A stretch of DNA of 64,000 bases from Burkholderiaceae bacterium. Lineage in GTDB: Bacteria; Pseudomonadota; Gammaproteobacteria; Burkholderiales; Burkholderiaceae_C. A program made the position numbers and the translations under genes. Shown piece after piece: positions 37,727-47,293 of this stretch. A model generated the notes under the pieces. The model saw nothing but the letters and a program-made list of their open reading frames with translations. It did no database searches and was not told the origin of the DNA. Location of the stretch: positions 1 to 64,000 of the forward strand of contig JAGOPK010000005.1 of NCBI GenBank assembly GCA_017992055.1, read 5' to 3'. Each line of letters starts with the position of its first letter. Position 1 is the stretch's first letter.

Positions 37727-39418
37727 ATGCACCACAACATCAGTCTGATCACCACGCTGGCCGCCGGCTTCGGCCTGGCCCTGGTGCTGGGCTTCATCGC
37801 CGCGCGCCTGCGCCTGCCGGCCCTGGTGGGCTATCTGCTGGCCGGCATCGCCATCGGGCCGGCCACGCCGGGCTTCGTCGCCGACATGGCCATCGCCGCC
37901 CAGCTGTCGGAGATCGGCGTGATGCTGCTGATGTTCGGCGTGGGCCTGCACTTCTCGCTGGGCGATCTGCTGGCGGTCAAGCGCATCGCCCTGCCCGGCG
38001 CGGTGGTGCAGATGGGCCTGGCCACGCTGCTGGGCATGGGCGTGGCCTGGTCCTGGGGCTGGTCGGCCGGCGCCGGCCTGGTGTTCGGCCTGTCGCTGTC
38101 CTGTGCCAGCACCGTGGTGCTGCTGAAGGCGCTGGAGGCAAGGCGCAGCCTGGACACCATGAACGGCCGCATCGCCGTGGGCTGGCTGGTGGTGGAAGAC
38201 CTGGCGACGGTGATCGTGCTGGTGCTGCTGCCGCCGCTGGCCGGCGTGCTGGGCGGCCAGGCCGAGGTCGGCGGCCAGCCGCTGTGGCTGACCGTCGGCC
38301 AGACCCTGCTGCAGGTCACGGCCTTCGTCGCCATCATGCTGGTGGCCGGCCGGCGCCTGCTGCCCTGGCTGCTGTGGCAGGTGTCGCGCACCGGTTCGCG
38401 CGAGCTGTTCACGCTGTCGGTGGTGGCCGCGGCCATCAGCATCGCCTATGGCGCGGCGGCGCTGTTCGGCGTGTCGTTTGCGCTGGGCGCGTTTTTCGCC
38501 GGGATGGTGATGCGCGAGTCGCAGTTCAGCCACCGTGCGGCCGAGGAGTCGCTGCCGCTGCGCGATGCCTTCGCGGTGCTGTTCTTCGTCGCCGTGGGCA
38601 TGCTCTTCGATCCGCAGGTGCTGCTGCAGCAGCCGCTGCGCGTGCTGGCGGTGGTGGCCATCGTCATCATCGGCAAGTCGATTGCCGCGGCCGGCCTGGT
38701 GCTGCTGCTGCGCTATCCGCTGAACACCGCGCTGACCGTGGCCGCCAGCCTGGGCCAGATCGGCGAGTTCTCGTTCATCCTGGCCGGCATGGGCCTGTCG
38801 CTGGGCCTGCTGCCGGCCGAGGGCATGAGCCTGGTGCTGGCCGGGGCACTGATCTCGATCGCGCTGAACCCGCTGGTGTTTGCCGCCATCGCGCCGTTTT
38901 CGCGCTGGCTGCTGGCGCGCTCGGCGCTGGCGCGCCAGCTCGACAGCCGGGACGACCCCTATGCCGAGCTGCCGATGAGCACCGAGCGCCGCTACCTCGA
39001 AGGCCAGGTGGTGCTGGTGGGCTATGGCCGGCTGGGCCGGCGCATCGCCCAGGCGCTGCGCGAGCGCGACCTGCCCTGCGTGGTGGCCGAGCGCAACCGC
39101 GAGCTGGTGGAGGACCTGCGCCGCCAGGGCCTGGCCGCGGTGTCGGGCGATGCCAGCGATCCGGCGGTGCTGATCCAGGCCCACATCGCCGATGCGGCGA
39201 TGCTGGTCATCACCGTCGCCGATGCGCTGGGCGCTCGCCAGATGGTCGACACCGCGCGCCAGCTCAACCCGGACATCGAGGTGGTGCTGCGCAGCCCCAA
39301 TGCCGAGGAGGCGGCGCTGCTGCGCCAGGAGCGGCTGGGCCAGGTCTTCGTGGCCGAGGAGGAGCTGTCGCGCGGCCTGGTTGACCATGTGCTGCAGCGC
39401 TTTGCGCCGCAGCCCTGA
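37727..39418 (+). CDS. ybaL: CPA2-type K+/H+ antiporter with TrkA-N domain (KefB/YbaL-like)
   Basis: 563-residue membrane protein. Residues about 5-390 form a Na/H exchanger domain of roughly 12 helices with VGYLLAGIAIGP, LSEIGVMLLMFGVGLHFS and LSLSCASTVVLLK. Residues about 415-535 form a cytoplasmic TrkA-N/RCK domain with NAD-binding motif VVLVGYGRLGRRIAQAL and the acidic second-strand end VVAERN. There is no separate TrkA-C domain. This is the YbaL/KefB architecture: nucleotide-gated potassium efflux coupled to proton entry. No KefF/KefG-type quinone oxidoreductase is adjacent. It ends exactly against the convergent cysA stop. Confidence 0.92.
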   Translation: MHHNISLITTLAAGFGLALVLGFIAARLRLPALVGYLLAGIAIGPATPGFVADMAIAAQLSEIGVMLLMFGVGLHFSLGDLLAVKRIALPGAVVQMGLATLLGMGVAWSWGWSAGAGLVFGLSLSCASTVVLLKALEARRSLDTMNGRIAVGWLVVEDLATVIVLVLLPPLAGVLGGQAEVGGQPLWLTVGQTLLQVTAFVAIMLVAGRRLLPWLLWQVSRTGSRELFTLSVVAAAISIAYGAAALFGVSFALGAFFAGMVMRESQFSHRAAEESLPLRDAFAVLFFVAVGMLFDPQVLLQQPLRVLAVVAIVIIGKSIAAAGLVLLLRYPLNTALTVAASLGQIGEFSFILAGMGLSLGLLPAEGMSLVLAGALISIALNPLVFAAIAPFSRWLLARSALARQLDSRDDPYAELPMSTERRYLEGQVVLVGYGRLGRRIAQALRERDLPCVVAERNRELVEDLRRQGLAAVSGDASDPAVLIQAHIADAAMLVITVADALGARQMVDTARQLNPDIEVVLRSPNAEEAALLRQERLGQVFVAEEELSRGLVDHVLQRFAPQP

Positions 39419-40534
39419 TCAGATCGCCGCGGCCGGATCGTCGGGCGCCGGGCTCTGCGGCCCCTGGCCGACGACGAAGCGGGTGACGCGCCGCGCCTTC
39501 AGCCAGGCGCGGCCGCCGGGCTGCAGGTTGAGCTGGCTGCGCAGCGCCTGCCAGCGGGCGCGTGGCAGTTCCACGTCCACATAGCTGCCGTCGTCGCGGC
39601 GGAACTCCAGCCGCGTCACCGGGCCCAGGGTCAGGGCCTGGGCCAGCTCGGCCGGCCAGGCCGGGGCGCCGGCATCGTCGCCGGTGGGCGCCTCGGTGCT
39701 GACGTCCAGCTCGTGCGGGCGCACGTAATGCACATCGGCCGTGGCCTCGGCGCCGCCCGGGCCATGGCCGGTGCGGCCGTGGAACAGGTTCACATCGCCC
39801 AGGAACTGCAGCACAAAGGGCGTGGCCGGCTGGTCGTAGACCTCGTCGGGGCTGCCCACCTGCTCGATGCGGCCCTGGTTCATGACCACGATGCGGTCGG
39901 CCACTTCCATGGCCTCGTCCTGGTCGTGGGTGACGAAGACGCTGGTCACATGCATCTCGTCGTGCAGCCGGCGCAGCCAGCGGCGCAGTTCCTTGCGCAC
40001 CTTGGCGTCGAGTGCGCCGAAGGGCTCGTCCAGCAGCAGCACACGCGGCTCCACCGCCAGCGCCCGGGCCAGCGCGATGCGCTGGCGCTGGCCGCCCGAT
40101 AGCTGGTGCGGATAGCGCTCGGCCACCCAGTCCAGCTGCACCAGCTTGAGCAGCTCCATCACCTTGCTGCGGATCTGCGCCTCGGACGGCCGCGTGGCGA
40201 CCCTGGAACCGGGCTTCGCCCGGGTCGGCCGCACGCGCAGGCCGAAGGCCACGTTCTCGAAGATGCTCATCTGCGGGAACAGCGCATAGTGCTGGAACAC
40301 GAAGCCGACGTTGCGCTCGCGCACATCGGTGGCCGTGCTGTCCTGGCCGTGGAACAGCACCTGGCCCGAATCGGGCACCTCCAGGCCGGCGATGATGCGC
40401 AGCAGGCTGGTCTTGCCCGAGCCCGACGGGCCCAGCAGGGCCACCAGCTCGCCATCGGGGATGGACAGGTTCAGGTGGTCGCAGACCACGGTGGCGCCGA
40501 AGCGCTTGTTCAGGTTGCGGACTTCGATGCTCAT
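39419..40534 (-). CDS. cysA: Sulfate/thiosulfate ABC transporter ATP-binding protein CysA
   Basis: 371-residue ATPase energising the CysTW permease. Walker [15 protein letters not shown] near residue 35, Q loop in [12 protein letters not shown], signature [15 protein letters not shown], Walker [21 protein letters not shown], and switch His in [13 protein letters not shown]. The C-terminal ~120 residues form a TOBE-like regulatory domain; the run NLFHGRTG and the sulfate-importer-specific YVRPHELDV are typical of CysA. Last gene of the five-gene minus-strand operon sbp-cysP-cysT-cysW-cysA, 3 bp after cysW. Inserted residues [19 protein letters not shown] at about 90-110 lengthen the helical subdomain. 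Confidence 0.97.
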   Translation of the reverse strand: MSIEVRNLNKRFGATVVCDHLNLSIPDGELVALLGPSGSGKTSLLRIIAGLEVPDSGQVLFHGQDSTATDVRERNVGFVFQHYALFPQMSIFENVAFGLRVRPTRAKPGSRVATRPSEAQIRSKVMELLKLVQLDWVAERYPHQLSGGQRQRIALARALAVEPRVLLLDEPFGALDAKVRKELRRWLRRLHDEMHVTSVFVTHDQDEAMEVADRIVVMNQGRIEQVGSPDEVYDQPATPFVLQFLGDVNLFHGRTGHGPGGAEATADVHYVRPHELDVSTEAPTGDDAGAPAWPAELAQALTLGPVTRLEFRRDDGSYVDVELPRARWQALRSQLNLQPGGRAWLKARRVTRFVVGQGPQSPAPDDPAAAI

Positions 40535-40537
40535 GGC

Positions 40538-41389
40538 TTATTCACTCCGGTCCGTGGCGCCGCGCTTCTGCGCCGCCACGCGCTGTTCCACCGCGTACTT
40601 CAGGCCCAGCGTCACCAGGGCCAGCAGGGCCAGCAGCGAGGCCACCGCAAAGGCCGCGGCGAACTGGTATTCGTTGTAGAGGATCTCGATGTGCAGCGGC
40701 ATGGTGTTGGTCTGGCCGCGGATGTGGCCCGACACCACCGACACCGCGCCGAACTCGCCCATCGCCCGCGCATTGCACAGGATCACGCCGTAGAGCAGGG
40801 CCCACTTGATGTTGGGCAGGGTGACGCGGCGAAACATCTGCCAGCCGCTGGCGCCCAGCACGCGCGCGGCTTCTTCCTGCTCGGTACCCTGCGCCTGCAT
40901 CAGCGGGATCAGCTCGCGGGCGACAAACGGGAAGGTGATGAACACCGTGGCCAGCACGATGCCCGGCACCGCGAAGATGACCTTCAGGTCGTGGTCGCGC
41001 AGCCACTCGCCCCACCAGCCCTGCAGGCCGAACACCAGCACGAAGATCAGGCCCGAGATCACCGGGCTCACGGAAAACGGCAGGTCGATCAGGGTCAGCA
41101 GCAGGCTCTTGCCGCGGAACTCGAACTTGGCGATGGCCCATGAGGCGGCCAGGCCGAAGACCACGTTCAGCGGCACGCTGATGGCCGCGGCGATCAGCGT
41201 CAGCCAGATCGCCGACAGCGCATCGGGCTCGACGATGGCGGCCAGGTACACGTCCCAGCCTTTTTTGAGCGCCTCGACGAAGACGATGGCCAGGGGCACG
41301 AACAGAAAGAAGGTCAGAAAGCCCAGGGCCGCGGCAATCAGGCCCCACTTGACCCAGGCGGGTTCAGAGACAGCGGTCTTGGTGCTCAT
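40538..41389 (-). CDS. cysW: Sulfate/thiosulfate ABC transporter permease CysW
   Basis: 283-residue inner-membrane permease with six predicted helices and the binding-protein-dependent transport (EAA) loop [37 protein letters not shown] near residues 170-205, which contacts CysA. The segment [31 protein letters not shown] is characteristic of CysW. Its ATG follows the cysT stop with no spacing, so translation is coupled. Forms the channel with CysT. Confidence 0.97.
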   Translation of the reverse strand: MSTKTAVSEPAWVKWGLIAAALGFLTFFLFVPLAIVFVEALKKGWDVYLAAIVEPDALSAIWLTLIAAAISVPLNVVFGLAASWAIAKFEFRGKSLLLTLIDLPFSVSPVISGLIFVLVFGLQGWWGEWLRDHDLKVIFAVPGIVLATVFITFPFVARELIPLMQAQGTEQEEAARVLGASGWQMFRRVTLPNIKWALLYGVILCNARAMGEFGAVSVVSGHIRGQTNTMPLHIEILYNEYQFAAAFAVASLLALLALVTLGLKYAVEQRVAAQKRGATDRSE

Positions 41390-42223
41390 TCAGCGCCCCT
41401 GGCGATGCCGGGTCCAGGCCTGCAGCGCATTGATGGCCAGCAGCAGCACGAAGGCGGCCACCAGCATCACCACGGCGATGGCGGTGGCGCCGGCATAGTC
41501 GTACTGCTCCAGCTTGGTGATGATCATCAGCGGCGTGATCTCGCTGACCATGGGCATGTTGCCGGCGATGAAGATCACGCTGCCGTACTCGCCCAAAGCG
41601 CGGGCGAAGGCCAGCGCAAAACCGGTCAGCAGGGCCGGCAGCAGGATCGGAAAGATCACCCGGCTGAAGGTCTGCCAGCGGCTGGCGCCCAGCGTGGCGG
41701 CGGCCTCCTCAAACTCCTTGTGCAGGTCTTCCAGCACCGGTTGCAGCGTGCGCACCACAAACGGCAGGCCGATGAAGGTCAGCGCCACGAACACGCCCAG
41801 CGGCGTGAAGCTCACCTTGAACGGCAGCCACTGGCCGATCCAGCCGTTCTGCGCATACAGCGCGGTCAGCGCAATGCCGGCCACCGCGGTGGGCAGGGCA
41901 AAGGGCAGGTCCACCAGGGCATCGATGAAGCGCTTGGCCGGAAACTCGTAGCGCACCAGCACCCAGGCCACGATCAGGCCGAAGAAGGCGTTGACCAGGG
42001 CGCCGGCCAGGCTGGCGCCAAAGGTCAATCGGTAGCTGGCCAGCACGCGTGGCGTGGCCACCGCATCCCAGAAGGCCGGCCAGGTCATGGTGGCGGTCTT
42101 CAGAAAGGCCGCCGACAGCGGGATCAGCACGATCAGGCTCAGGTACAGCAGCGTGAAGCCCAGCGCCAGGTCGAAGCCGGGCAGCACGCTGTGCCGCGTG
42201 AGCAGCACACGTCGAAGCAGCAT
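41390..42223 (-). CDS. cysT: Sulfate/thiosulfate ABC transporter permease CysT (CysU)
   Basis: 277-residue inner-membrane permease with six helices. CysT hallmarks are VLPGFDLALGFTLLYLSLIVLIPL at the N-terminus, FDALVDLPFALPTAVAGIALTALY-like text (here FIDALVDLPFALPTAVAGIAL), the EAA loop FEEAAATLGASRWQTFSRVIFPILLPALL, and ARALGEYGSVIFIAGN. Starts 7 bp after the cysP stop. Heterodimer partner of CysW. Confidence 0.97.
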   Translation of the reverse strand: MLLRRVLLTRHSVLPGFDLALGFTLLYLSLIVLIPLSAAFLKTATMTWPAFWDAVATPRVLASYRLTFGASLAGALVNAFFGLIVAWVLVRYEFPAKRFIDALVDLPFALPTAVAGIALTALYAQNGWIGQWLPFKVSFTPLGVFVALTFIGLPFVVRTLQPVLEDLHKEFEEAAATLGASRWQTFSRVIFPILLPALLTGFALAFARALGEYGSVIFIAGNMPMVSEITPLMIITKLEQYDYAGATAIAVVMLVAAFVLLLAINALQAWTRHRQGR

Positions 42224-42230
42224 GATGGAC

Positions 42231-43268
42231 TCAGCGCTTCTTGGCGCGGGCGATCACCTGGTCGTACAGGCCGCCATCGTTGAAGTGGTCGGCCTGGGCC
42301 TTCTTCCAGCCGCCGAACACCTGGTCGACGGTGAAGGTCTGCACCTTCGGAAAATCCTTGGCGTACCTGGCCAGCACCTTGGCATTGCGCGGGCGCAGGT
42401 GGTGCCTGGCGGCGACCTCCTGGCCTTCGTCGCTCCACAGGTGCTTCAGATAGGCCTCGGCGATCTTGCGCGTGCCCTTCTTGTCGACCACCTTGTCGAC
42501 GATGGACACCGGGTTCTCGGCCAGGATGGTGCGGCTGGGGATCACCACCTCGTAGTCGCTGCCGAACTCCTTCAGGATCAGCGGCACCTCGCTCTCGAAG
42601 GTGACCAGGGCGTCGCCGATGTTGCGCTGGGCAAAGGTGGTGGTGGCGCCGCGGCCGCCGCCGTCCAGCACCGGCACGTTGGCGAAGATGCGTTCCACCA
42701 GGGCCTGTGCCGCCGCCGGCTGCACGCCGGCCTGCAGGGCTGCGCCCCAGGCCGCCAGATAGGTGTAGCGGCCGTTGCCCGAGGTCTTGGGGTTGGGAAT
42801 GATCACGCCGATGCCCGGCCGGCCCAGGTCGCTCCAGTCACGGATCTGCTTGGGATTGCCCTTGCGCACCAGGATCACGCTGATGCTGGTGGTGGGCGCG
42901 GCGTTGTCGGGCAGGCGCTTGGCCCAGTCGGCCGGGATCAGCTGGCCACGCTCATGCAGGATGTCGATGTCGTTGGCCTGGTTCATCGTGATCACGTCGG
43001 CCTCCAGGCCGTCGGCCACGCTGCGCGCCTGGCGGCTGGAGCCGCCATGGCTCTGGTTCAGCGTCAGCGACTGGCCGGTGGTCTTTTTCCAGTGCGCGGC
43101 AAAGACGGCGTTGTAGTCCTTGTAGAACTCGCGGCTGACGTCGTAGCTGACGTTCAGCAGCGTGGGCGTGGCGGCGGTCTGGGCGGCCAGCGGCAGGGCG
43201 CTGGCGGCGATCAGGGTGACGGCCGAGCCCAGCAGGGCGCGGCGAAGCAGTGGCGGTCGTGGGTTCAT
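42231..43268 (-). CDS. cysP: Thiosulfate-type periplasmic binding protein (CysP-like)
   Basis: 345-residue binding protein with a signal peptide (RRALLGSAVTLIAASALPLAAQ; arginine pair present). It is paralogous to the gene just upstream but shares several features with CysP rather than Sbp: MNQANDIDILHERGQLIPADW (CysP has [20 protein letters not shown]), SGNGRYTYLAAWGAAL, and TFESEVPLILKEFG in place of [14 protein letters not shown]. It probably captures thiosulfate, possibly also sulfate, and hands it to CysTWA. Start at 43268 gives the signal peptide; 90 bp separate it from the end of sbp. Specificity is inferred by recalled similarity to the E. coli proteins. Confidence 0.9.
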   Translation of the reverse strand: MNPRPPLLRRALLGSAVTLIAASALPLAAQTAATPTLLNVSYDVSREFYKDYNAVFAAHWKKTTGQSLTLNQSHGGSSRQARSVADGLEADVITMNQANDIDILHERGQLIPADWAKRLPDNAAPTTSISVILVRKGNPKQIRDWSDLGRPGIGVIIPNPKTSGNGRYTYLAAWGAALQAGVQPAAAQALVERIFANVPVLDGGGRGATTTFAQRNIGDALVTFESEVPLILKEFGSDYEVVIPSRTILAENPVSIVDKVVDKKGTRKIAEAYLKHLWSDEGQEVAARHHLRPRNAKVLARYAKDFPKVQTFTVDQVFGGWKKAQADHFNDGGLYDQVIARAKKR

Positions 43269-43357
43269 GGCGGCGCGATTCTGTTGCGATGGCCATCGCC
43301 ATCCAACGACGCATTTCGACCTTGCTTGCTCGAAAAACGAATGAGCCGCCCGCCGCC

Positions 43358-44383
43358 TCACTTCTTGGTGTAGACCTTGTCGAAGCTGCCGCCGTCGGCA
43401 AAGTGGGTCTTCTGCGCCTTGGCCCAGCCGCCGAACACCTCGTCGATGGTGAACAGGTTGACCTTGGGGAACTGCTTGGCAAACCTGGCCGCCGCGGCCG
43501 GGTCGATCGGCCGGTAGTAGTTTTCGCCGGCGATGGCCTGGCCCTCGGGCGAGTACAGAAACTCCAGGTAGGCCTGGGCCACGGCGCGGGTGCCCTTCTT
43601 GTCGACCACCTTGTCCACCACCGTCACCGGCGGCTCGGCCAGGATGGACAGGCTGGGCGCGACGATGTCGAACTTGTCCGGCCCCAGCTCCTTCTGCGCC
43701 AGCAGGGCCTCGTTCTCCCAGGCCAGCAGCACGTCGCCGATGCCACGCTCGACGAAGGTGGTGGTGGAGCCGCGCGCGCCGGTGTCCAGCACCGGCACAT
43801 TGGCCAGGATCTTGCCGACGAATTCTTGCGCCCTGGCATCGCTGTTGCCGTACTTCTTCAGCGCATAGCCCCAGGCCGCCAGATAGTTCCAGCGGGCGCC
43901 GCCCGAGGTCTTGGGATTGGGCGTGATCACGGCTATGCCGGGCCTGGCCAGGTCGTCCCAGTCCTTGATGGCCCTGGGGTTGCCCTTGCGCACCAGGAAC
44001 ACGATGGTGCTGGTGTAGGGCGCGCTGTTGTGCTTGAGCCGCTTCTGCCAGTCGGCCGGGATCAGCTTGGCCTTGTCGTGCAACTCGTCCACGTCATAGG
44101 CCAGGGCCAGCGTGACCACGTCGGCGTCCAGGCCGTCGATCACCGAGCGGGCCTGCTTGCCCGAGCCGCCATGGCTTTGCTTGACGATGACGTTGTCGCC
44201 GGTCCTGGCCTTCCAGTGCGCGGCAAAGGCCTTGTTGAAGTCGACGTACAGCTCGCGCGTGGGGTCGTAGCTGACGTTCAGCAGGATCACGTCCTTGGCC
44301 ATCGCGCCCAGGCCGGCGGCGGCCAGGCCCAGGGCCAGGGTGATGCGGGCCAGGCCGCGGCGCAGGGGGTTCTTCGGTGTCAT
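43358..44383 (-). CDS. sbp: Sulfate-binding periplasmic protein (Sbp-like)
   Basis: 341-residue binding protein with a cleavable signal ([16 protein letters not shown]). Sbp-type motifs run the whole length: [98 protein letters not shown], and [23 protein letters not shown]. Ser/Gly residues that hydrogen-bond unhydrated sulfate lie in SGKQ and the SGGARW loop. First gene of the cys operon, with a candidate promoter about 40-70 bp upstream. A CysB-type regulator site is expected but not recognised. Confidence 0.94.
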   Translation of the reverse strand: MTPKNPLRRGLARITLALGLAAAGLGAMAKDVILLNVSYDPTRELYVDFNKAFAAHWKARTGDNVIVKQSHGGSGKQARSVIDGLDADVVTLALAYDVDELHDKAKLIPADWQKRLKHNSAPYTSTIVFLVRKGNPRAIKDWDDLARPGIAVITPNPKTSGGARWNYLAAWGYALKKYGNSDARAQEFVGKILANVPVLDTGARGSTTTFVERGIGDVLLAWENEALLAQKELGPDKFDIVAPSLSILAEPPVTVVDKVVDKKGTRAVAQAYLEFLYSPEGQAIAGENYYRPIDPAAAARFAKQFPKVNLFTIDEVFGGWAKAQKTHFADGGSFDKVYTKK

Positions 44384-44422
44384 CGGGGGTCCGTCAAGAG
44401 GCGGTCGGTTGGCGATGGACAC

Positions 44423-44451
44423 ATGCTAGGAAGACGGCCGTGGACGGCCAA
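44423..44451 (-). promoter_or_regulatory. Candidate sigma-70 promoter of the sbp-cys operon
   Basis: The minus strand reads TTGGCC, 17 bp, then TAGCAT, each four of six to consensus with ideal spacing. It lies about 40 bp before the sbp start. The 149-bp gap also holds GGCCGTG/CACGGCC inverted repeats near the end of the hydrolase gene. Confidence 0.35.
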
Positions 44452-44532
44452 CGAACGGAAACGCGTCTCGAAACTCGGAAACCGCATGAGCGCCGGCCGT
44501 GACCGCGGCTACGGCCACGGCCGCGGCCCGGC

Positions 44533-45168
44533 TCAGACCGCGAAGCGCCAGGCCGGCGCGGGCGGCGCCAGCGGGCGGGCGGCGCGCTGCTCGCGCGTCA
44601 GCCGCTGCTCCACCGCCAGCAGCCAGCGCCGCGCCAGCGGCAGCGGGCCGAAGCCGGCCTCGGCATTGATGTGGCCGGCATCGCCCAGGTTGGTCCAGTG
44701 GCTGCCCCAGCGCCGCGCCCACAGGCGGGCGCTGTCGGCGCTCATCCAGGGGTCGCTGTCGCTGGCCACCACCCTGCTCAGCAGCGGCAGCCGCTGCTGC
44801 GGCAGGCGCTCGCCAACGCCGAACTTGAGCGGCTCGGCCGGCGCCACCAGCAGGGCCGCGGCAATGCGCTGGCTGGGCGCCACATTGCCGCCGCGTGTGG
44901 CCAGGTGGTGGGCCAGCGCCAGGCAGCCAAAGCTGTGGGCGGCCACGATCCAGGGCCCGGGGCCGGCGCGCTCCAGCGTGGCGGCGATGGTCGCGCTCCA
45001 GCGCTCCAGGTCGGGATCGGCCCAGTCGCGCTGCACCACGCGCAGGCTGTGGCGGTACAGGCGCTGCAGCCAGGTCTGCCAGTGCGCCGGGCCGCTGTCG
45101 TGCAGGCCGGGCACGATCAGCAGGCGCGGCGGCGCCGTGCTGCAGCCGGCCGAGGTGCAGCGGGCCAT
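44533..45168 (-). CDS. RBBP9/YdeN-type alpha/beta serine hydrolase
   Basis: 211-residue hydrolase of the RBBP9 (DUF452-like, Ser_hydrolase PF06821) family. The N-terminal motif IVPGLHDSGPAHWQTW is diagnostic. The nucleophile is Ser79 in VAAHSFGCLA, the acid Asp lies in ASDSDPWMS, and the His in GDAGHINAEAGFGP, giving a complete triad. Cytoplasmic; substrates unknown, with esterase activity usual. It starts 4 bp after the stop of the molbindin-like gene and so belongs to the ssuC-ssuB-ssuF transcription unit, hinting at a role in organosulfur ester use, but this pairing could be incidental. Confidence 0.9.
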   Translation of the reverse strand: MARCTSAGCSTAPPRLLIVPGLHDSGPAHWQTWLQRLYRHSLRVVQRDWADPDLERWSATIAATLERAGPGPWIVAAHSFGCLALAHHLATRGGNVAPSQRIAAALLVAPAEPLKFGVGERLPQQRLPLLSRVVASDSDPWMSADSARLWARRWGSHWTNLGDAGHINAEAGFGPLPLARRWLLAVEQRLTREQRAARPLAPPAPAWRFAV

Positions 45169-45172
45169 GGCG

Positions 45173-45391
45173 TCACAGCGTGGCGATGGCCACTTCGGTG
45201 GACTTGACCAGGGCCACCACCTCGTGGCCCACGGCCAGGCCCAGCTCCTTGACCGAGCGCGTGGTGATCACCGAGGTGACCACCAGGCCCTGCGGCGTCT
45301 GCACATCGACCTCGCTGACGACCGGGCCTTCGATGATTTCGCGGATGGTGCCGCGGAACTGGTTGCGTGCATTGATGGCGGTGATGGCCAT
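45173..45391 (-). CDS. ssuF: Molbindin-type TOBE protein (SsuF-like)
   Basis: 72-residue single Mop/TOBE domain: INARNQFRGTIREIIEGPVVSEVDV and TTRSVKELGLAVGHEVVALVKSTEV, ending IATL. Such molbindins bind molybdate or similar oxyanions as hexamers. In Pseudomonas putida a homologous Mop-like gene, ssuF, sits at the end of the ssu operon and is needed for organosulfur use; the position here after ssuC-ssuB is the same. An intact GGAGAT ribosome-binding site precedes the ATG. Cytoplasmic. Naming as ssuF rests on context. Confidence 0.88.
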   Translation of the reverse strand: MAITAINARNQFRGTIREIIEGPVVSEVDVQTPQGLVVTSVITTRSVKELGLAVGHEVVALVKSTEVAIATL

Positions 45392-45430
45392 GGGGATCTC
45401 CGTGGGTGACAGGATTGGGAAGCGGGAGGT

Positions 45431-46327
45431 TCAGACCGCGAAACGCAGCCCGGCCAGCGCCAGCGGCGCCGGGCGCGGGTCTTCGGGCGCCGGCCGCTGC
45501 AGCACCCGCGACAGCACGGCCGACTCGTGCCGGGCGAACTCGGGCGAGCCATGCACACGCGGCCGCGCCAGGGCCATGCGGCGGTCCAGCGCCACCTGGC
45601 CGTCCTCGATCAGCAGCACCCGGTCGGCCACGGCCACGGCCTCGGCCACGTCGTGCGTGACCAGCAGGGCGGTGAAGCCGTGGCGCTGCCACAGCCGCTC
45701 GATCAGGCGGTGCATCTCGATGCGCGTCAGCGCATCCAGCGCGCCCAGCGGCTCGTCCAGCAGCAGCAGGCGCGGCGCATGCACCAGGGCGCGGGCCAGG
45801 GCCACACGCTGGCGCTGGCCACCCGACAGCACGGCCGGCCAGTCGTTGGCGCGCTCGGCCAGGCCCACCGCGGCCAGGGCCTCGCGGGCCCGCGGCAGCG
45901 CATCGGCGCCATGCAGGCCCAGCGCGATGTTGGCGATGACCGTCTTCCAGGGCAGCAGGCGCGCGTCCTGGAACATGATGCGCACCTGCTCGCGCAGCGC
46001 CGCCAGCGGCTGGCCGGCATCGGCCTGCAGGCTGCCCTGGCTGGGCGCCTCCAGCTGGGCCAGCAGGCGCAGCAGCGTGCTCTTGCCGCAGCCGCTGCGG
46101 CCGACGATGGCCACAAACTCGCCGGGCGCGATGTCCAGGTCGATGCGCTGCAGCACCTGGCGGGCGCCATAGCTCTTGCCCACGCCGCGCAGATGCAAGG
46201 GCAGGCCGGGCAAAGGCAGGCCTGGCAACGGCGGCCCGGGTCGCGCCACGTCGGCCGGGGCCGTGGCGGCTGCGCGTTCCGCCTCCACCAGGCCGGCGGC
46301 ATTGAGTTCAAGGATCAGCGGGTGCAT
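45431..46327 (-). CDS. ssuB: Aliphatic sulfonate ABC transporter ATP-binding protein SsuB
   Basis: 298-residue ATPase. Walker [16 protein letters not shown] is near residue 90, because about 50 Pro/Ala/Leu-rich residues precede the domain. The Q-loop sequence [23 protein letters not shown] is typical for the SsuB/TauB group, followed by [40 protein letters not shown] and switch [14 protein letters not shown]-terminal tail ends GLRFAV. The start at 46327 is preferred to a GTG at 46342. It lies 19 bp after ssuC. The internal repeat [11 protein letters not shown] in the extension comes from a short in-frame duplication. Confidence 0.94.
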   Translation of the reverse strand: MHPLILELNAAGLVEAERAAATAPADVARPGPPLPGLPLPGLPLHLRGVGKSYGARQVLQRIDLDIAPGEFVAIVGRSGCGKSTLLRLLAQLEAPSQGSLQADAGQPLAALREQVRIMFQDARLLPWKTVIANIALGLHGADALPRAREALAAVGLAERANDWPAVLSGGQRQRVALARALVHAPRLLLLDEPLGALDALTRIEMHRLIERLWQRHGFTALLVTHDVAEAVAVADRVLLIEDGQVALDRRMALARPRVHGSPEFARHESAVLSRVLQRPAPEDPRPAPLALAGLRFAV

Positions 46328-46346
46328 TGGAAGGCCTCTCACGCTC

Positions 46347-47141
46347 TCAGAGCGCGTTCTGATAACCGGGGTGCCAGCGCAGCCACCAGCGCTCCAGCGC
46401 CTTGGCCGTCAGGTCGGCCAGCTTGCCCAGCAGCGCATACAGCAGGATGCCGACCAGCACCACATCGGTCTGCAGGAACTCGCGCGCATTCATCGTCAGG
46501 TAGCCGATGCCGGCCTGGGCCGAGAGGGTCTCGGCGACGATCAGCAGCACCCACATCAGGCCCAGGCTGAAGCGCACGCCGACCAGGATGGACGGCAGGG
46601 CGCCGGGCAGGATCACCTGGCGGTACAGCTGCCAGCGGCCCAGGCCGTAGCTGGCGGCCATCTCGACCAGGCCCTTGTCCACCGAGCGGATGCCGTGGAA
46701 GGTGTTGAGGTAGATCGGGAAGAACACGCCCAGCGCCACCAGAAACAGCTTGGCCGTCTCGTCGATGCCGAACCACAGGATGACCAGCGGGATCAGGGCC
46801 AGCGCCGGGATGTTGCGCAGCATCTGCAGCGTGGTGTCGAGCAGGGTCTCGGCGATGCGCAGGCTGCCGGTGGCCAGGCCCAGCAGCAGGCCCAGGCCGC
46901 CGCCGATGGCGAAGCCCAGCCCCGCACGCTGGGCGCTGACCGCCACATGCCGGGCCAGCTCGCCCGAGGCCGTCAGGTCCCAGAAGGCGCGCGCCACGGC
47001 CAGCGGCTCGGGCAGCACGCGGCTGGACAGCCAGCCCAGCACCGAGGCCGTTTGCCACAGCAGCAGCAGGCTCAGCGGCACCAGCCAGGGCAGCAGGCCG
47101 GCCCAGGCGGTGCGCGGCGGGGTGGAGGGAAAGGTGCTCAT
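46347..47141 (-). CDS. ssuC: Aliphatic sulfonate ABC transporter permease SsuC
   Basis: 264-residue inner-membrane permease with about six helices. The family core is [98 protein letters not shown]; within it the EAA-type loop contacts SsuB. This combination distinguishes SsuC/TauC from the Cys permeases. No ssuA binding protein, ssuD monooxygenase or ssuE flavin reductase gene lies next to it, so the periplasmic receptor must be encoded elsewhere. The leader between 47142 and the upstream terminator is short (about 90 bp). Confidence 0.94.
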   Translation of the reverse strand: MSTFPSTPPRTAWAGLLPWLVPLSLLLLWQTASVLGWLSSRVLPEPLAVARAFWDLTASGELARHVAVSAQRAGLGFAIGGGLGLLLGLATGSLRIAETLLDTTLQMLRNIPALALIPLVILWFGIDETAKLFLVALGVFFPIYLNTFHGIRSVDKGLVEMAASYGLGRWQLYRQVILPGALPSILVGVRFSLGLMWVLLIVAETLSAQAGIGYLTMNAREFLQTDVVLVGILLYALLGKLADLTAKALERWWLRWHPGYQNAL

Positions 47142-47232
47142 CGGGCGTGTGCGGACAGGAAGCGGGGCCAGGTGCACACCATAGGCGGGGGTCCGCCGGC
47201 GGCGAACGAAGCAAAGCGAGCATGCATATAGC

Positions 47233-47266
47233 AAAACGGCCCCGGGGCGGTTGCCGCGGGGCCGTT
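47233..47266 (-). terminator. Rho-independent terminator after fccB
   Basis: On the minus strand AACGGCCCCG, a 12-base loop and CGGGGCCGTT form a perfect 10-bp stem followed by TTGC after the paired T's (TTTTGC overall). It lies 27 bp beyond the fccB stop and isolates fccAB from ssuC. Confidence 0.75.
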
Positions 47267-47293
47267 GCTCAAGGCCGGTGGAGGGGCTGTGGA

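Noticed and set aside
44384-44532. Possible short gene between sbp and the hydrolase
   Set aside because: The frames are short; the stretch is better explained as a promoter plus inverted repeats.
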